Positions 43,948 to 54,827 of a stretch of DNA of 64,000 nt are shown one piece after another. How positions within the stretch are numbered: position 1 is the stretch's first letter; every line of letters begins with the position of its first letter. The DNA comes from Dugong dugon (lineage: Eukaryota > Chordata > Mammalia > Sirenia > Dugongidae): the NCBI GenBank assembly GCA_030035585.1, contig CM057476.1:3249001-3313000 (forward strand), given 5' to 3'. Both the position numbers and the translations under genes were made by a program. The notes below the pieces were generated by a model that had not been told where the DNA came from, ran no database searches, and saw only the letters and a program-made list of their open reading frames with translations.

Positions 43948-44368
43948 GGGTCCCTGGCTGGTACAAACGTTAATGCGCTCGGCTGCTAACTGAAAGGTGG
44001 GAGGTGCGAGTCTGCCCAGAGCCACCGTGGAATAAAGGCCTGGAGATATACTTCTGAAACAACATCACCCACTGCTATTGAGTAGATTCCAACTCATAGC
44101 GACCCTATAGGACAGAGCAGAACTGCCCCACAGGGTTTCTAAGGCTGTAATGTTTACGGAAGTAGACTGCCACACCTTTCTCCCACAGAGAGGCTGGTGG
44201 GTTCAAACGGCCGACCTTTTGGTTAGCAGCTGAGTGCTTTAACAACTGCAACACCAGGGCTCCTTTTCTGAAACATCACAGCCACTGAAAACCCGATGGA
44301 GCACAGTTCTCCTCTGACACACATGGGGGCACCAAGAATCGGAATCGAGTCCACAGCAAGTGGTGGGG
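43948..44368 (+). mobile_element. AfroSINE subtype II, split by another SINE
   Basis: The head and centre 43948-44068 end 'cttctgaaacaacatcac'. The body resumes at 44266 ('ttctgaaacatcacagccac') and ends 'gtccacagcaagtgg'. The repeated 'ttctgaaac...atcac' is the target duplication, located in the SINE centre. Confidence 0.9.
44069..44265 (-). mobile_element. AfroSINE subtype I-long, inside a SINE
   Basis: 'ccactgctattgagtagatt' to 'caacaccagggctcctttt', full length and antisense to its host. Confidence 0.93.
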
Positions 44369-45599
44369 ATGCTTCTTTCTCCTATCTCCCTCTGACTACT
44401 GTCAGGTGGGACAACCACTCAGCAGTGTTGGCCCCTCCCACGGACAGGTGGAGGGCTTCACCTGGGAGGGGCATGCCCAGCTTGGGTACCTCGTGGGTTA
44501 GAAACAGGATGTACCAATACAAGACCCTATTATCAAGCACTTATCTTTCAAGTACGGCCACGTGATCGTATCTGGTCTGTTGGACACAGCCACACCTGCC
44601 ATCCTGATGATACATGCAGAGGGTTTTAAATTTTTATTTATTTATTTTTGTTCAGATTTAATTTACACCAAGTGAATCATCTACTTTTTATGAAATTCAC
44701 AGATGTCAGAAGGTGAACAGATTCTGCGGTGTTACATTTTCTATTAATTTAACAGCACGTTTTAAATAGAAAACAGTTTTTCTTTAATCACCTTGCCCTA
44801 ATTTTATCTTCCAGCCGGCCATAAATGTACATTTTCCGGAATATCATTTAACCCTGGCACGGGATGCTTGAAAAACTATTATTACACAGACCTATAATGT
44901 TTCATCTCCAAAGTACTCCGGGCTTTCTACAAAGAGTAAGTACGCAAAGGACCTGCGGGCATTTAAAACATCAAAGCAAAGTACAAAAAGAGGAGAGACG
45001 GTGAATAAACAGAAACGGAGCTGGGGACAGGGAAGGAGGAAGATGAGAGGATCAGAAGAGACACATCCACAATGAACGGAACACAGCATTTGCAAATAGC
45101 AACCTCATACTTACACAAAGTCAACACTTTGACGTAGGTCACAGGAGAGACCCAAGACTGGAAGCCCAGTCACCAACACCTGGAAAAAGACCCACAGTGA
45201 GGCCAGCAATGACTCTTTTTAGACTCAGTTTACTTTCTCTCCCCATCACTGATGCCTTCGGAGTTAAATATTAAAGTGTGTCCACCAAGATCAGACAGAT
45301 GCATTCACCTCAAGCTGGTTTCACTCAAAACACAGGTAGCTCAACGGCTTCAGAGTAGGTTGCTCCAGGACCTAGTGAATTCCAAGGACTCCAGTTCCTT
45401 CCTTCTTTCCTCCCCGAAATTTCCCACATTGGCTTCATCATCAAACTGTTAAAAAGAAAAAAGGCTGTTGGATTCTAGGTGTTACACCAGACACAACAGC
45501 ATCCAGAGAAAGCTGAGGAACTTTCTCTTGAGTGGCACACATCGGGACCTATGCCCGCTCCTGAACCAGCTGGTGGTGAAGGGAACAAGATCATCCTTA
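44369..45599. other. Unique DNA, candidate conserved block
   Basis: About 1.2 kb without recognised repeats, long for this window. A short (TTTA)n run is at 44635-44650. The AT-rich part 44650-44900 is the likeliest conserved block. No exon is seen. Confidence 0.5.
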
Positions 45600-46300
45600 G
45601 AGCAGCGGTGGCAGTTTTAGGACATGGCCCCGAATTCTGATACTCCTCTCATCAAGAGGTGGGGTCTGTGCCCCTTCCCTGTGACTCTGATTTGTAACTG
45701 CTTCAACCAACAGAGAGTGGCAGAAATGATGCCCATGAATTCCAGGGCTAGGGCAGGAAGTATCTCTTGGAATGCTTGCTCTGGGGGAAGCCAGCCACCA
45801 TGTAAGAAGTCCAGTGACCCCTAGGCTGCCATATTGGAGAGCCCATGTGTAGGGCTGACAGCCCCAGCCAAGTCCATCAGCCATCTTGGATGTCCAGCCC
45901 AGTAGACCAAAAATGAAAGTCGTTGCTGTCAAGTCCACTCTGACTCATGGAGACCCCATCTGACACAGTAGAACTGTTCTATAGGGTTTTCTTGGCTGTG
46001 ACCTTTATGGAAGCAGATCACCAGGCCCTTCTTCCTCAGAGCCACGGGGTGGGTTTGAACCTCCAACCTTTAGCTTAGTAGCTAAGCATAAAGGTATGCA
46101 CCACCCAGGGACTAACCGAGCCCAGTAGGGCCTTCAGATAACTTCGGCCCCACCCAACATCTCTGCAACCACATGGGAAACCCCAAGTAAGAACTGCCCT
46201 TACGAGCACTCTCTCACAAGATCACGAGCAAAACAAAATAGTTGTTCTAACCTTCTAGGTTTCAGGGTAATTTGTACGTGGCAGTAGTAACCAGAACACC
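45600..46300 (+). mobile_element. Ancient LTR-like element, split by a SINE
   Basis: 'gcagcggtggcagttttagg', 'ctcctctcatcaagaggtgg' and 'gaagccagccaccatgtaag' resemble the element at 8598-9234 ('cctcctatcaagaggtgagg'). It resumes after the SINE and ends 'gtagtaaccagaacacc', like the 8.6 kb copy's 'ggtagccagaacaatgg'. Confidence 0.6.
45906..46118 (-). mobile_element. AfroSINE intermediate subtype with perfect TSD
   Basis: 'gaccaaaaatgaaagtcgtt' to 'gcaccacccagggactaacc'. The 10-bp duplication agcccagtag at 45896-45905 and 46119-46128 is perfect. Confidence 0.93.
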
Positions 46301-46467
46301 AGTCCTGTCAATTTCTGGAGCTGGGGGAGGGATCAACATTCCCTGAGGCCCAGGGATGGGTCACGAGGGGCAAGAACATGAACTTGAACTCAATCAAGAA
46401 TCTGTTATGACGGAGGAAGTGGAAGCTGGGTAGGTAGCCAGCAGTATTTCCTACAGCTTTGAAAATT

Positions 46468-46572
46468 CAATGCATAAACTTCCCGTGAGTTAATCTGTGC
46501 AAAGCATTAACATAGTGCCAGGCTTATAATAAGGACGTGATAAATGGTAGCTATTACAATTACTGTTGTATG
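46468..46572 (+). mobile_element. MIR 3' part
   Basis: 'gtgagttaatctgtgcaaag', 'catagtgccaggcttataat', 'gataaatggtagctattac': the MIR 3' third. Confidence 0.7.
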
Positions 46573-46945
46573 TGTAAATGGACTTCAGAGTTTCTTACTA
46601 CCTCTCAAAGAGTTCACAAGTGAAATTTGGTTATCTCGTCTACTTCCTGGGTGATCTAGATGGGAAAAATGCACAGAAACAAAGACAAATCTCCATTTCA
46701 AACAAGAAGGACTTGAAAGCTAGGTCTCTTTCACTGTGACTTCTCTCCTTCTCCCCATCCTGGCCGGTGGCCTGCGCCATATACTTTGTCTCTCATTCAG
46801 TCATAGTCGTGTCTCCCCAGCTGGGTTCTTGTTTTCTCAAGTCCTGAGCTGCTGACTCCTGCCGTGTCAGTCTCCCCATTTCCCTTGCCTCTCTGTAAGA
46901 GGTCCAGGCAACCCATTCTGCACTTCTCCCTCCTCCTCTGATCCT
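46573..46945. other. Unique DNA, no gene seen
   Basis: No gene or repeat recognised. Confidence 0.5.
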
Positions 46946-47118
46946 GAAAACCAATAAACAAAACAACCCATTGTCTTGAGTGGATTCCGACTCATAGCGA
47001 CCCTACAGGACAGAGCAGAACTGCCCCATTGGGTTTCCAAGGAGCAGCTGGTGGATTCGAACTGCCAACATTTTAGTTAGCAGCTGAGCTCTTAACCACT
47101 GTGCCACCAGGGCTCCTG
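46946..47118 (-). mobile_element. AfroSINE subtype I-short
   Basis: 'aaaaccaataaacaaaacaa' to 'gtgccaccagggctcct', without the long centre. It faces a SINE of opposite orientation 28 bp away. Confidence 0.94.
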
Positions 47119-47146
47119 TTAGCCTGAAACTGCCTCTAATTCCTGA

Positions 47147-47368
47147 GGGCTGTGCATTGGCTCAGTGGTTAAGCGCTCGGCTGCTCACTGAAACTTTGGG
47201 GGTTCAAACTCACCAGATGCTCCTCGGGAGAAAGATGTAGCAGTCTACTTCCATAAAGATTACAGCCTTGGAAATCCCAAGGGGCACTGCACTTTGTCCT
47301 ATAGGGTCACTGTGAGTTGGAATCAACTTGAAGGCAGTGGGTCTTTTTTCCCCCCAGTTTGGTTTTAA
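47147..47368 (+). mobile_element. AfroSINE subtype I-long
   Basis: 'ggctgtgcattggctcagtg' (degraded head start) to 'cttgaaggcagtgggtct', with centre 'gtagcagtctacttccata'. Forms an inverted pair with the preceding SINE. Confidence 0.92.
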
Positions 47369-47369
47369 T

Positions 47370-47699
47370 CTCATTTGAGAACGGGTTTCATTTTATGTTA
47401 ATGAGACCGTATCACTGTAGGGGCGTCTTAAATCACTCTCTTCCAAGTTATAAAAGAGATAAAACAAGCAAGAGAGCAAGCACAACTGGGGAAGAGAGAC
47501 GCCACACCACAAGAAGACCACCAAAGAACCAAGGAACAAGGACCTTCCTCCAGAGCCGGCAGACAGAGAAAGCCTTCCCCTGGAGCCAGCGCCCTGAATT
47601 CAGACTTCTAGCTTCCTAGACTGTGAGAGAATAAATTTCTGTACGTTAAAGCCACCCACGGTGGTAGTTCTGTTACAGCAGCACTGGATAACTAAGACA
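47370..47699 (+). mobile_element. MaLR-like LTR, 5'-incomplete
   Basis: 'tttgagaacgggtttcattt', 'tataaaagagataaaacaag', 'ctccagagccggcagacaga', 'gagagaataaatttctgtac' and the end 'ggataactaagaca'. The 5' third is missing or replaced by SINE sequence. Confidence 0.8.
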
Positions 47700-48028
47700 G
47701 TACTTTTGGAGCCCCAAGCACCATGGGAAGATGCCCAGCTACAATGCTGGAGAGATCACACTAGGGAGCGAGACGCTGGAGGTTGAAAGACCTCAGGAGA
47801 GAGAAGCCCCAGCCATGTAGCCACGGAGGCTGCGAGAACAGGCACGGGGCTCAGCCCACCTTGGATCCTGCAGCCCTGCAGCTGCACGGGGAATCCCAGC
47901 CTATACCTCACGAAGCAAGGGCCAGAGTCTTGGCCAACCCAGGGAATCATGAGCAAATAACATGTTGTTTGTTTAAGCCACTAGGTCTTGGGGTGTATGC
48001 TATGCAGCAGCAGAAAACAGAGACAGGT
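47700..48028 (+). mobile_element. Ancient LTR-like 3' part
   Basis: The 3' end 'gttgtttgtttaagccacta' then 'ggtcttggggtgtatgctat' matches the terminal block of the elements at 8.6 and 45.6 kb. The upstream part is too diverged to align by eye. The 94-codon frame across it is incidental. Confidence 0.5.
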
Positions 48029-48207
48029 AAACCACCTCAACAGGGACTCTCGGTCACACCACGGTAGTGAAAGAATCTACAAGGTCTTGGCTTCCGTTTC
48101 CTTCTTCAGCTATTATTTGTGCACAGAAAGTGGCTATCATCAGCTCACTGGAGCAATCATTTCTGTATTGCCACCACAAATTTTCTCATATCCATATACT
48201 GCTGTGG

Positions 48208-48543
48208 CTTAGCTTCCGGTAAGTCAGCCCCTGACTCATGCTAATCCCACGCACAACAGAACAAAACGCTGCCTGGTCCTGCACCCTCCTCCTCGCGATC
48301 AGTTGAGTATCAGACCGTTGTGATCCACAGGGTTTTCACTGGCTGGTTTTTGGAAGTAGATCACCAGGCCTTTCCTCTTAGTCCATCTTAGTCTGGAAGC
48401 TTCACTGAAACCTGCTCGGCATCATAGCAACATGCAAGCCTCCCTGACAAATTGGTGGTGGCTATGCATGAGGTTCACTGGCCAGGAATCAAATGCAGGT
48501 CTTCTGCATGGTAGGCGAGAATTCTACCATTGAACCACCAATG
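48208..48543 (-). mobile_element. Gly-type SINE, full length
   Basis: Tail 'cttagcttccggtaagtc', body 'gttgtgatccacagggtttt', linker 'ggcctttcctcttagtcc' and tRNA-Gly-like head complement 'gcatggtaggcgagaattc', 'taccattgaaccaccaatgc'. Confidence 0.9.
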
Positions 48544-48547
48544 CCCC

Positions 48548-49064
48548 TGTCTTAGTTATCTAGTGCTGCTATAAGAGAAATACCAAAAGTGGATGGCTTT
48601 AACAAAGAGAAATTTATTCTCTCACAGTCTAGCAGGCTAGAAGTCCAAATTCAGGGCGTCAGCTCCAGGGGAAGGCTTTCTGTCTCTGTTGGCTCGGGGG
48701 GAAGGTCCTTGTCTTCAATCTAACCCTGGGTCTAGGAGCTTCTCAGCGCAGGGACCCTGGGTCCAAAGGATGCGCTCTTTTCCTGGCACTGCTTTCTTGG
48801 TGGTATGAGGTCCCCCGTCTCTCTGCTCCCTTCTCTCTTTTATATCTCAAAAGAGATTGAAGACACAATAATCTTGTAGATTGCGTCCTGTGTCATTAAC
48901 ATAGCTGCCTCTAATCCTGCCCCATTAACATGATAGAGGTAGGATTTACAACACATAGGAAAATCATATCAGATGACAAAATGGTGCTCAATCACATAAT
49001 ACTGGGAATCATGGCTCAGCCAAGTTGACACATATTTTTGGGGGACACAATTCAATCCATAACA
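48548..49064 (-). mobile_element. MaLR-like LTR, near intact
   Basis: A 517-bp element starting 'tgtcttagttatctagtgc' and ending 'cacaattcaatccataaca'. Flanks gcccc (48543-48547) and gctcc (49065-49069) differ by one base and fit a 5-bp duplication. It landed at the very end of the Gly-type SINE. Confidence 0.88.
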
Positions 49065-49424
49065 GCTCCCATCCATACACTACCACTTTCGCAATCAACT
49101 TAATATTTTTCTGCATAAGTATTTGCCCTTCTCACTTTTAAATCTCCTGAGAAAGGGAACTTGGAAAACTCATGTCCACTGATAAAAATGGAAGCTAACC
49201 ATGACACTAAATATGTGATTATGACCAATTAAAAGCACTGAGCCACATGGACTGCTGGTAATGGACAAACTGCACTTGGAGAAACATTGCCTTAACTGCC
49301 TTTAATGAAAACTGCTTGTGCTTCTGCTCTGTTTTTCACTTGTTTTCCAAATCATTGCTGGATATACGACTTGTTAAATAATTCTTTAGAAAATTCAATT
49401 TTTGCTTTGTTTAATTTTTGTTCT
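49065..49424. other. Unique DNA, no gene seen
   Basis: No gene or named repeat recognised. Confidence 0.5.
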
Positions 49425-49812
49425 TAGCACTTATTACCGTACTTGCCAGTCACCATATTTTATTGTCTGATGATTGCCTAATCAGTTGTCATCAAGTTGA
49501 CCCCGACTCATGGTGACTTCACGTTATGTCAGAAAAGAACTGCGCTCCCTAGGGTTTTCATTGGCTGAGTTTTCAGAAGTAGATCACCAGGACTTCCTTC
49601 CAAGGCACCTCTGAGTAGACTTAAACCGCCAACCTTTTGGTTAGCAGCCAAGCCCACAACCGTTTGCCTACCTACCCATAAAATGTAAGCTCCATCAGGG
49701 CCGTTTCTGGTCTATTCTGCTCACTGTTGGATCCCTTGTATGCAGGAGACGGCACTTAGCAGGTACTTGATAAATGTATTTGTTGACATGAATGAATGAA
49801 TGAATGAATGGC
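49425..49812 (+). mobile_element. L2 3' end, split by a SINE
   Basis: 'gcacttattaccgtacttgc' before the SINE, then 'aaatgtaagctccatcaggg', 'tactt gataaatgtatttg' and a terminal (GAAT)n at 49793-49812. The classic L2 3' end is recognisable. Confidence 0.82.
49482..49676 (-). mobile_element. AfroSINE subtype II
   Basis: 'atcagttgtcatcaagttga' to 'caaccgtttgcctaccta'. Head end degraded; nested in L2. Confidence 0.9.
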
Positions 49813-50928
49813 TCAAAGCCCTTAACTCACCCCCCACTCCCATAAGGAGTAAACTGTTCGGATCACAAAGGCTCTCCTGGGAACTTCTTTTTCATTCATC
49901 AGTACTGTTTGCACAAACTCAAAGTGAAATGCTCACTGTCCTTCATATTTTAGTCAGAATCGCAATACATCTTTGATGGTGTATTTATTTTCTGCCAAGT
50001 AACAATAGGTCTTGTGAAAAATGGGTAGCCTTGGACGGCTGGGACGTGCGAGGAAGAATAACGCCTTGATAAATCAGCCTCACCAAATGTGCACCCTCTC
50101 TCCTGCAGAGGGTAGCGGGCGGAGACACACACATTAGCAAGGATGAAGAGGATCGATTTTCCGGGAATCAGAAAGCAAAGGGCGTCCGAAAGAAATCAAA
50201 GGCACATTTTTTGCCGTAGATGCCTATTTCTTCTCTGCTTATACTTAGCAAAACCAGAAAAACAATGATTCTCCCCTGTTTTCATTAATCACCTTATCTC
50301 GTCTTTCATCTGATATTCCAGGGTAGGAAGTGGCAGCACATAAATGAAAAAACATTTTTTGCATTTTTTCCAAGTGGGGGGTGACATCTGAGTAGCCAAA
50401 AAACTGCATTCTTAGCAAAAGGAAATGGTAAATAAGCAAAATCGCGGACACCAACCTTTCAATGGGGCTTTCACCCTCTGACTAGATGATGACAAATGAA
50501 AACCTTCCTATCCATTTTTGTCTTCAATAAAAATCTTGTTCAACAGCATCATGAATATTCATGCTTTCGGCTGACTTCCAAATAAAAACGAGGGGAGCCA
50601 AGTGAAACAAGGAAAGAAAAAAAGTAGTTCACTCAGCTGCACAAAGGTTTGAAGGACAAGATTTTGTCGTCAGACATGTGCGCTTGTGAAAAAAAATTAA
50701 AAGACGCACAAGAAGCAGAGCATAGACAGTACCAGCATCTCGATCGGTATTTCTAAATTTTCAGGCATCTGCTTAATAACTTTGACATTTTTGCCGCATC
50801 TGGGGATTAACTAATTCATTATTTATGTTGTATTTTTCCTTAAATTGAATTCAATCTAACTCAATTTTTTAAAAAAACTTGGTCTCAATTCCTATCTAGG
50901 ACATCAATAGTCTGACATACTAATTATT
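49813..50928. other. Repeat-poor unique block, candidate conserved noncoding DNA
   Basis: About 1.1 kb free of lineage-specific insertions, AT-rich, with no simple repeats or long frames (at most 69 codons). Stretches near 50150-50300 and 50500-50600 look like ordinary unique DNA. Whether they are conserved cannot be seen from one sequence. Confidence 0.5.
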
Positions 50929-51515
50929 ATGGATTGAATTGTGTCCCCTGAAAAGATATGCTGCATATCTTGTTTGGAAAAGGGTCTCTGAAGATGTTAT
51001 CAGTTAACATGAGGTCATACTGGAACCGGGTGAGTGCTAATTGGATCTCTACCAACAGAGTGGAATCCCTGAGTGGTGTAAACAGTTAACAGCGGGGCTG
51101 CTAATGAAAAGGTTGCAGGGTTCAGTCCACCCAGAGGTGCCTTGGAAGAAAGGCTGGTGATCCACTTCTGAATAATCAGCCACTGAAAACCCCATGGAAC
51201 ACAGCTCTTCTCTGACACACGTGGGGTCACCACGAGTCAGAACTGACTGATGGCAGCTGGTTCTGGTAATCCAGTCCGAGTCGTGCCCTTATGAAAGAGG
51301 AGAAGAAACTCCGAGGGACAGTCAGAGGAAAGGCGGCACATGAAGATGCCTCCATAAGCGCAGGAATGTCCATGACCACCAGGGCCGGGAGAGCAGGAAA
51401 GGATCTTCCCTCCTAGAGCCTTCAGAGGGAGCAGGGTCCTGCAGACAGCCTGACTTTGCACTCCTGGGCTCCAGAACCGTGAGAGAATAAAGGTCTGTTG
51501 TTTAAAGCCACTCAC
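50929..51515 (+). mobile_element. MLT1-type LTR, split by a SINE
   Basis: 'tattatggattgaattgtgt', 'aaaagggtctctgaagatgt' and 'catgaggtcatactggaacc' precede the SINE. 'gtgcccttatgaaagaggag', 'ctagagccttcagagggagc' and 'gagagaataaaggtctgttg' follow it. Same family as the LTR at 24.5 kb. Confidence 0.78.
51063..51265 (+). mobile_element. AfroSINE subtype II
   Basis: 'gaatccctgagtggtgtaaa' to 'ctgactgatggcagctgg', inserted in the LTR. Confidence 0.92.
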
Positions 51516-51681
51516 CAAACCAAAAACCAAACCTGTTGCCGTCAAGCTGATTCCAACTCACAGCGACCCTATAGGACAGAGTAGAACTGCCCCATAGGGG
51601 TTCCAAGGAGTGGCTGGTGGATTTGAACTGTCGACCTTTGGTTAGCAGCCAAGCTCTTAACCACTGTGCCACCAGGGCTCC
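51516..51681 (-). mobile_element. AfroSINE subtype I-short
   Basis: 'caaaccaaaaaccaaacctg' to 'gtgccaccagggctcct'. It abuts the LTR near its poly(A) block. A second partial 'gtgccaccagggcccct' at 51724-51740 may be a stray piece. Confidence 0.93.
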
Positions 51682-51884
51682 TACCTACCAATACTTTGAT
51701 TTCAGTTCATAAGACCCACTTTGGTGCCACCAGGGCCCCTTTATTATGGTATGCTGTTATAACTGTTCTTTTTTATTATTAGTTATTGTTGTTAACCTTG
51801 TTAAGCAAGGTACACACGGGCTTAAATTTATCTCAGACACTAAACTTCCAGAAGTCAGGGGTCCCGCATCAGGCTTCTCCTGAA

Positions 51885-52072
51885 TGTTCTGTGCTATCCA
51901 ATAGGGTAGCCCCTAGCCACATGTGGCTGTTTAAGTTTAAATGAACTAAAATTAAATACAATTAAATATTCAGTTCTTCAGTCACACTGGCCACATTTCA
52001 AGTGTTCAATAGCCACTTTCTGGGCAACACAGATATGGAATATTTCCAGAAAGTTCTACTGACCAGTTGCTC
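51885..52072. mobile_element. hAT-type MITE
   Basis: 'gttctgtgctatccaatagg', 'gcccctagccacatgtggc', 'cacatttcaagtgttcaata' and the end 'gaaagttctactgaccag' match a common mammalian hAT MITE whose family name I cannot fix. Confidence 0.7.
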
Positions 52073-52195
52073 TAGCAAGTACAGTGCATTCTATCTACAC
52101 CATGGATCTATTTTTAGTAACGTTCTTGTGAAACGCAGCACCCACACATCACTGTGTAAGTAGGCTGGGACCCCAAACCCTCTCAGGCACTGACA

Positions 52196-52394
52196 TCCCT
52201 GGGTGGTACAAATGGTTTGCCCTTGACTACTAGCCTAAAGGTTGGCAGATGGAACTCACCCAGTGGCATGGCAGAAGAAAGGCCTGGTTATCTGCTTACA
52301 GCAAGAAAACCCTATGGAGCAGTCCTACTCTGTAACCCATGGGGTCATCATGAGTTGGAATCGACTGGACGGCAACAGGTTTGGTTTGGTTTTA
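52196..52394 (+). mobile_element. AfroSINE intermediate subtype
   Basis: 'atccctgggtggtacaaatg' to 'ctggacggcaacaggtttgg'. Centre partly deleted ('ctgcttacagcaagaaaacc'). Confidence 0.9.
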
Positions 52395-52595
52395 TGGGTG
52401 GTACAACGGTTAACTTGCTCAGCTGCTAACTGAAAGATTGATCTTCTAGACTAAGACTAGGAAGAAAGGCCTGGTGATCTACTTCTGAAAACCAGCCATT
52501 GAAAACCCTGTGGAGCACAGTTCCATTCTGACACACATGGGGTCACCATGAGTCAGAATCCACTGGACGGCAATGGGTTTGGTTTGGTTTTTGCC
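52395..52595 (+). mobile_element. Chimeric AfroSINE with Gly/RTE-type linker
   Basis: The Asn-type head 'gggtggtacaacggttaac' and 'gctgctaactgaaagattg' lacks the B-box region. It passes into 'cttctagactaagactagg', which belongs to the RTE 5'UTR and Gly-type SINE. A subtype II body and tail follow. Confidence 0.85.
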
Positions 52596-53265
52596 TGAGT
52601 ATTAAGCTTGATTCCATTTGCAGAAAGTTGTCTCATTTATGCTTCTGTGTGTCAAGTGTGCCTTCTTTCCCTGGCAAAGATTCTCCAAGTGGAATCTTCC
52701 AGTCACTTCGCCAGGAAACGGGAGCTTTATTTGCATTACTCCTTGCATAGCTAAGCAGACACCTGTCATGCATCACTGCTATTTTTGAAACACTGGGATT
52801 ATTTACAGCATTATTATTTTGTCGTCTGGAGGTTGACACTGTAATGCATGCATAGCAAAGCCGTGATGAGACTTGCCTTTACACAGTACATACTGGAAAA
52901 CTATTATTATTCCCTCTGTAATGGGATCATGATAATATCAAACGAGAAGGAAGTTTCATCTTGGCTTCAGTCCAAGTGGAGAAGTCATCCTAATAAACTA
53001 TAAATGGACCCAAAGTATAGACTAATAACAACAGTTATCTGGTCAACCTGTTTCCAGCACTGGAGTAGGTTAACACAATTTACTCTCTAAAGGGAAAGTC
53101 CACAACATCCACTGAAATTCTAAAGTAGGAACTGTAAACAAAAATGCCTCCAGGCGTCAGTAAGTAATTTCAGTCAGAGGGAAAGCTTGTCTGCAGATAC
53201 TGCAGAAGCAGCTGGGGTTATGGTGGAGCAGAGAGCAGAAGTCCCCTAAACCCTCTAAAAAATAG
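52596..53265. other. Unique DNA, candidate conserved noncoding block
   Basis: 670 bp without a recognised repeat or exon. 'ctttatttgcattactcctt' contains an octamer-like atttgcat. Significance unknown. Confidence 0.45.
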
Positions 53266-53467
53266 ACAAACAAACCAGTTGCCTTCAAGTCAACCCCGAC
53301 TCAGGGAAACCCCGTGGATCTCAGAGGAGAACATAGGGTTTTCAAGGCTGTGCCCTTTCAGAAACATCACCAGGCCTTTCTTCTGAGGTGCCTCTGGGTA
53401 GACTCGAACCACCAACCTTTGAGTTAGAAGTTGAGTGCTTAACAGTTTGCACTACCCAGGGGCTCTG
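53266..53467 (-). mobile_element. AfroSINE subtype II
   Basis: 'gacaaacaaaccagttgcct' to 'gtttgcactacccaggggct', with small deletions in the body. Confidence 0.9.
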
Positions 53468-53759
53468 AACAATGGCTACTTGGCTCCAAACTACTGGAAC
53501 AGAAAAATGGGTTCAATGTTTCAGATCTGCTTTTTAAGAGAAAACAGAAAACCAGATTCTTAAATCACGTTTTGATGAGTTGGCCAATAAAGGTTATGCC
53601 TTGTGGTAGAGGCAGAAATGGCCACAACGTTGTCCTTCCCTGAATCCCTGGAACTAGTTTTCAGAACACAGAACAGCATCAGTCCTCACAGGCAAACTAT
53701 CAAAGAATTATGAGGCCTTCTGATTTTTAAAAGTCTTCCATTAAAAAAAATAATAATTG

Positions 53760-54374
53760 ATTTTATCTTTTGCTGTTGTTGAAAATAAACACGGAACATA
53801 CACCAATTCAATAGTTCCTACCTGTACAGTTCAGTGACACTGATTTACATTCTTCAAGTTGCGCAACCGTTCTCACCCTCCTTTTCTGAGCTGTTCCTCC
53901 CTTATTAACATAAACTTACTGCTCCCTAGGGTTTGTATCTAATCTTTCCAGTTTCTCTTGTCAGTTTGATCCCATACAGATAGATCTTAAAAGAGCACAA
54001 TGCTCAAGGCAGACATCCTTTACTAGTTAAGCTACTGTTTGGTTTTAAGAAGACTTCAGGGGATATTTTCGGGGGTACGGTTAAAAGATTATCTCAGGGC
54101 AGTAGTTTCAGGGGTTCATCCAGCCTCCATGGCTCCAAAGTCTGGATTCCGTGAATATTTGAAATTCGTTCATTATTTCCCCCTTTTGATTAGGATCCTC
54201 CTGTAGAATCTTTGATCAAAACATTCAGTAACAGTAGCCAGGAACCATCCAGTTCTTCTGGTCTCACAACAAAGAAGGCAGTTGTTCATAGAGGCAATTA
54301 ACCACATATTCCATTTCCTCCTTCTATTCCTCACTCTGCTTCTTCTGTTGCTCCAGGCGAACAGGGACCAGTTC
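53760..54374 (-). mobile_element. L1-A 3'UTR fragment
   Basis: Complement order: 'ttgctgttgttgaaaataaa', 'acagttcagtgacactgatt', 'ttcaggggttcatccagcct', 'aggaaccatccagttcttct', 'ctgttgctccaggcgaacag'. About 615 bp, one of the longer copies. Confidence 0.82.
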
Positions 54375-54610
54375 ATTCATTATTATTTTTACACGACTTT
54401 TTAAGTCAGGACTGAAGAGGTGCCTGAACTGCCCTAGCCCTCTGAAGCCCAGGGACCATACCTGACGTAACAGGATGCAAAGCTGTCAAGGACAACGCCA
54501 GCGTCAGAATTCAGAAGTCTACAGAGATCTGCTTAAAGTGCTGACCCATGCTGCTTCACTTCATGGCTGCTGTGGACTTCAGTATATAGATGTTAGCTAA
54601 ATAGGTAATT

Positions 54611-54812
54611 CTGTGGTCCCTAGATGATGCAAATTGTTAACTCACTCAGCTGGTATCCAAAAGGTTGATGAACTCACCCAGAGGAACCCTGGAAGAAAGG
54701 CCTGGTGATCTACTTTCAAAAGATCACAGCCTTGAAAACTCTATGGACCAGTTCTACTCTGTACACATGGGGTCACCATGAGTTGGAATCCACTCAATGG
54801 CAACTGGTTATT
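54611..54812 (+). mobile_element. AfroSINE intermediate subtype
   Basis: 'gtggtccctagatgatgc' to 'ctcaatggcaactggttat'. Part of the anticodon-to-B-box region is lost ('aaggttgatgaactcaccc'). Confidence 0.9.
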
Positions 54813-54827
54813 TTTCTGTTCATTTGT

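Noticed and set aside
40855-49064. An endogenous retrovirus provirus
   Set aside because: The LTRs are isolated or in opposing orientation. No gag, pol or env-like frame lies between any same-orientation pair.
51724-51740. 'gtgccaccagggcccct' as another AfroSINE
   Set aside because: Only 17 bp matches the SINE head end, too short to call separately from the adjacent copy.
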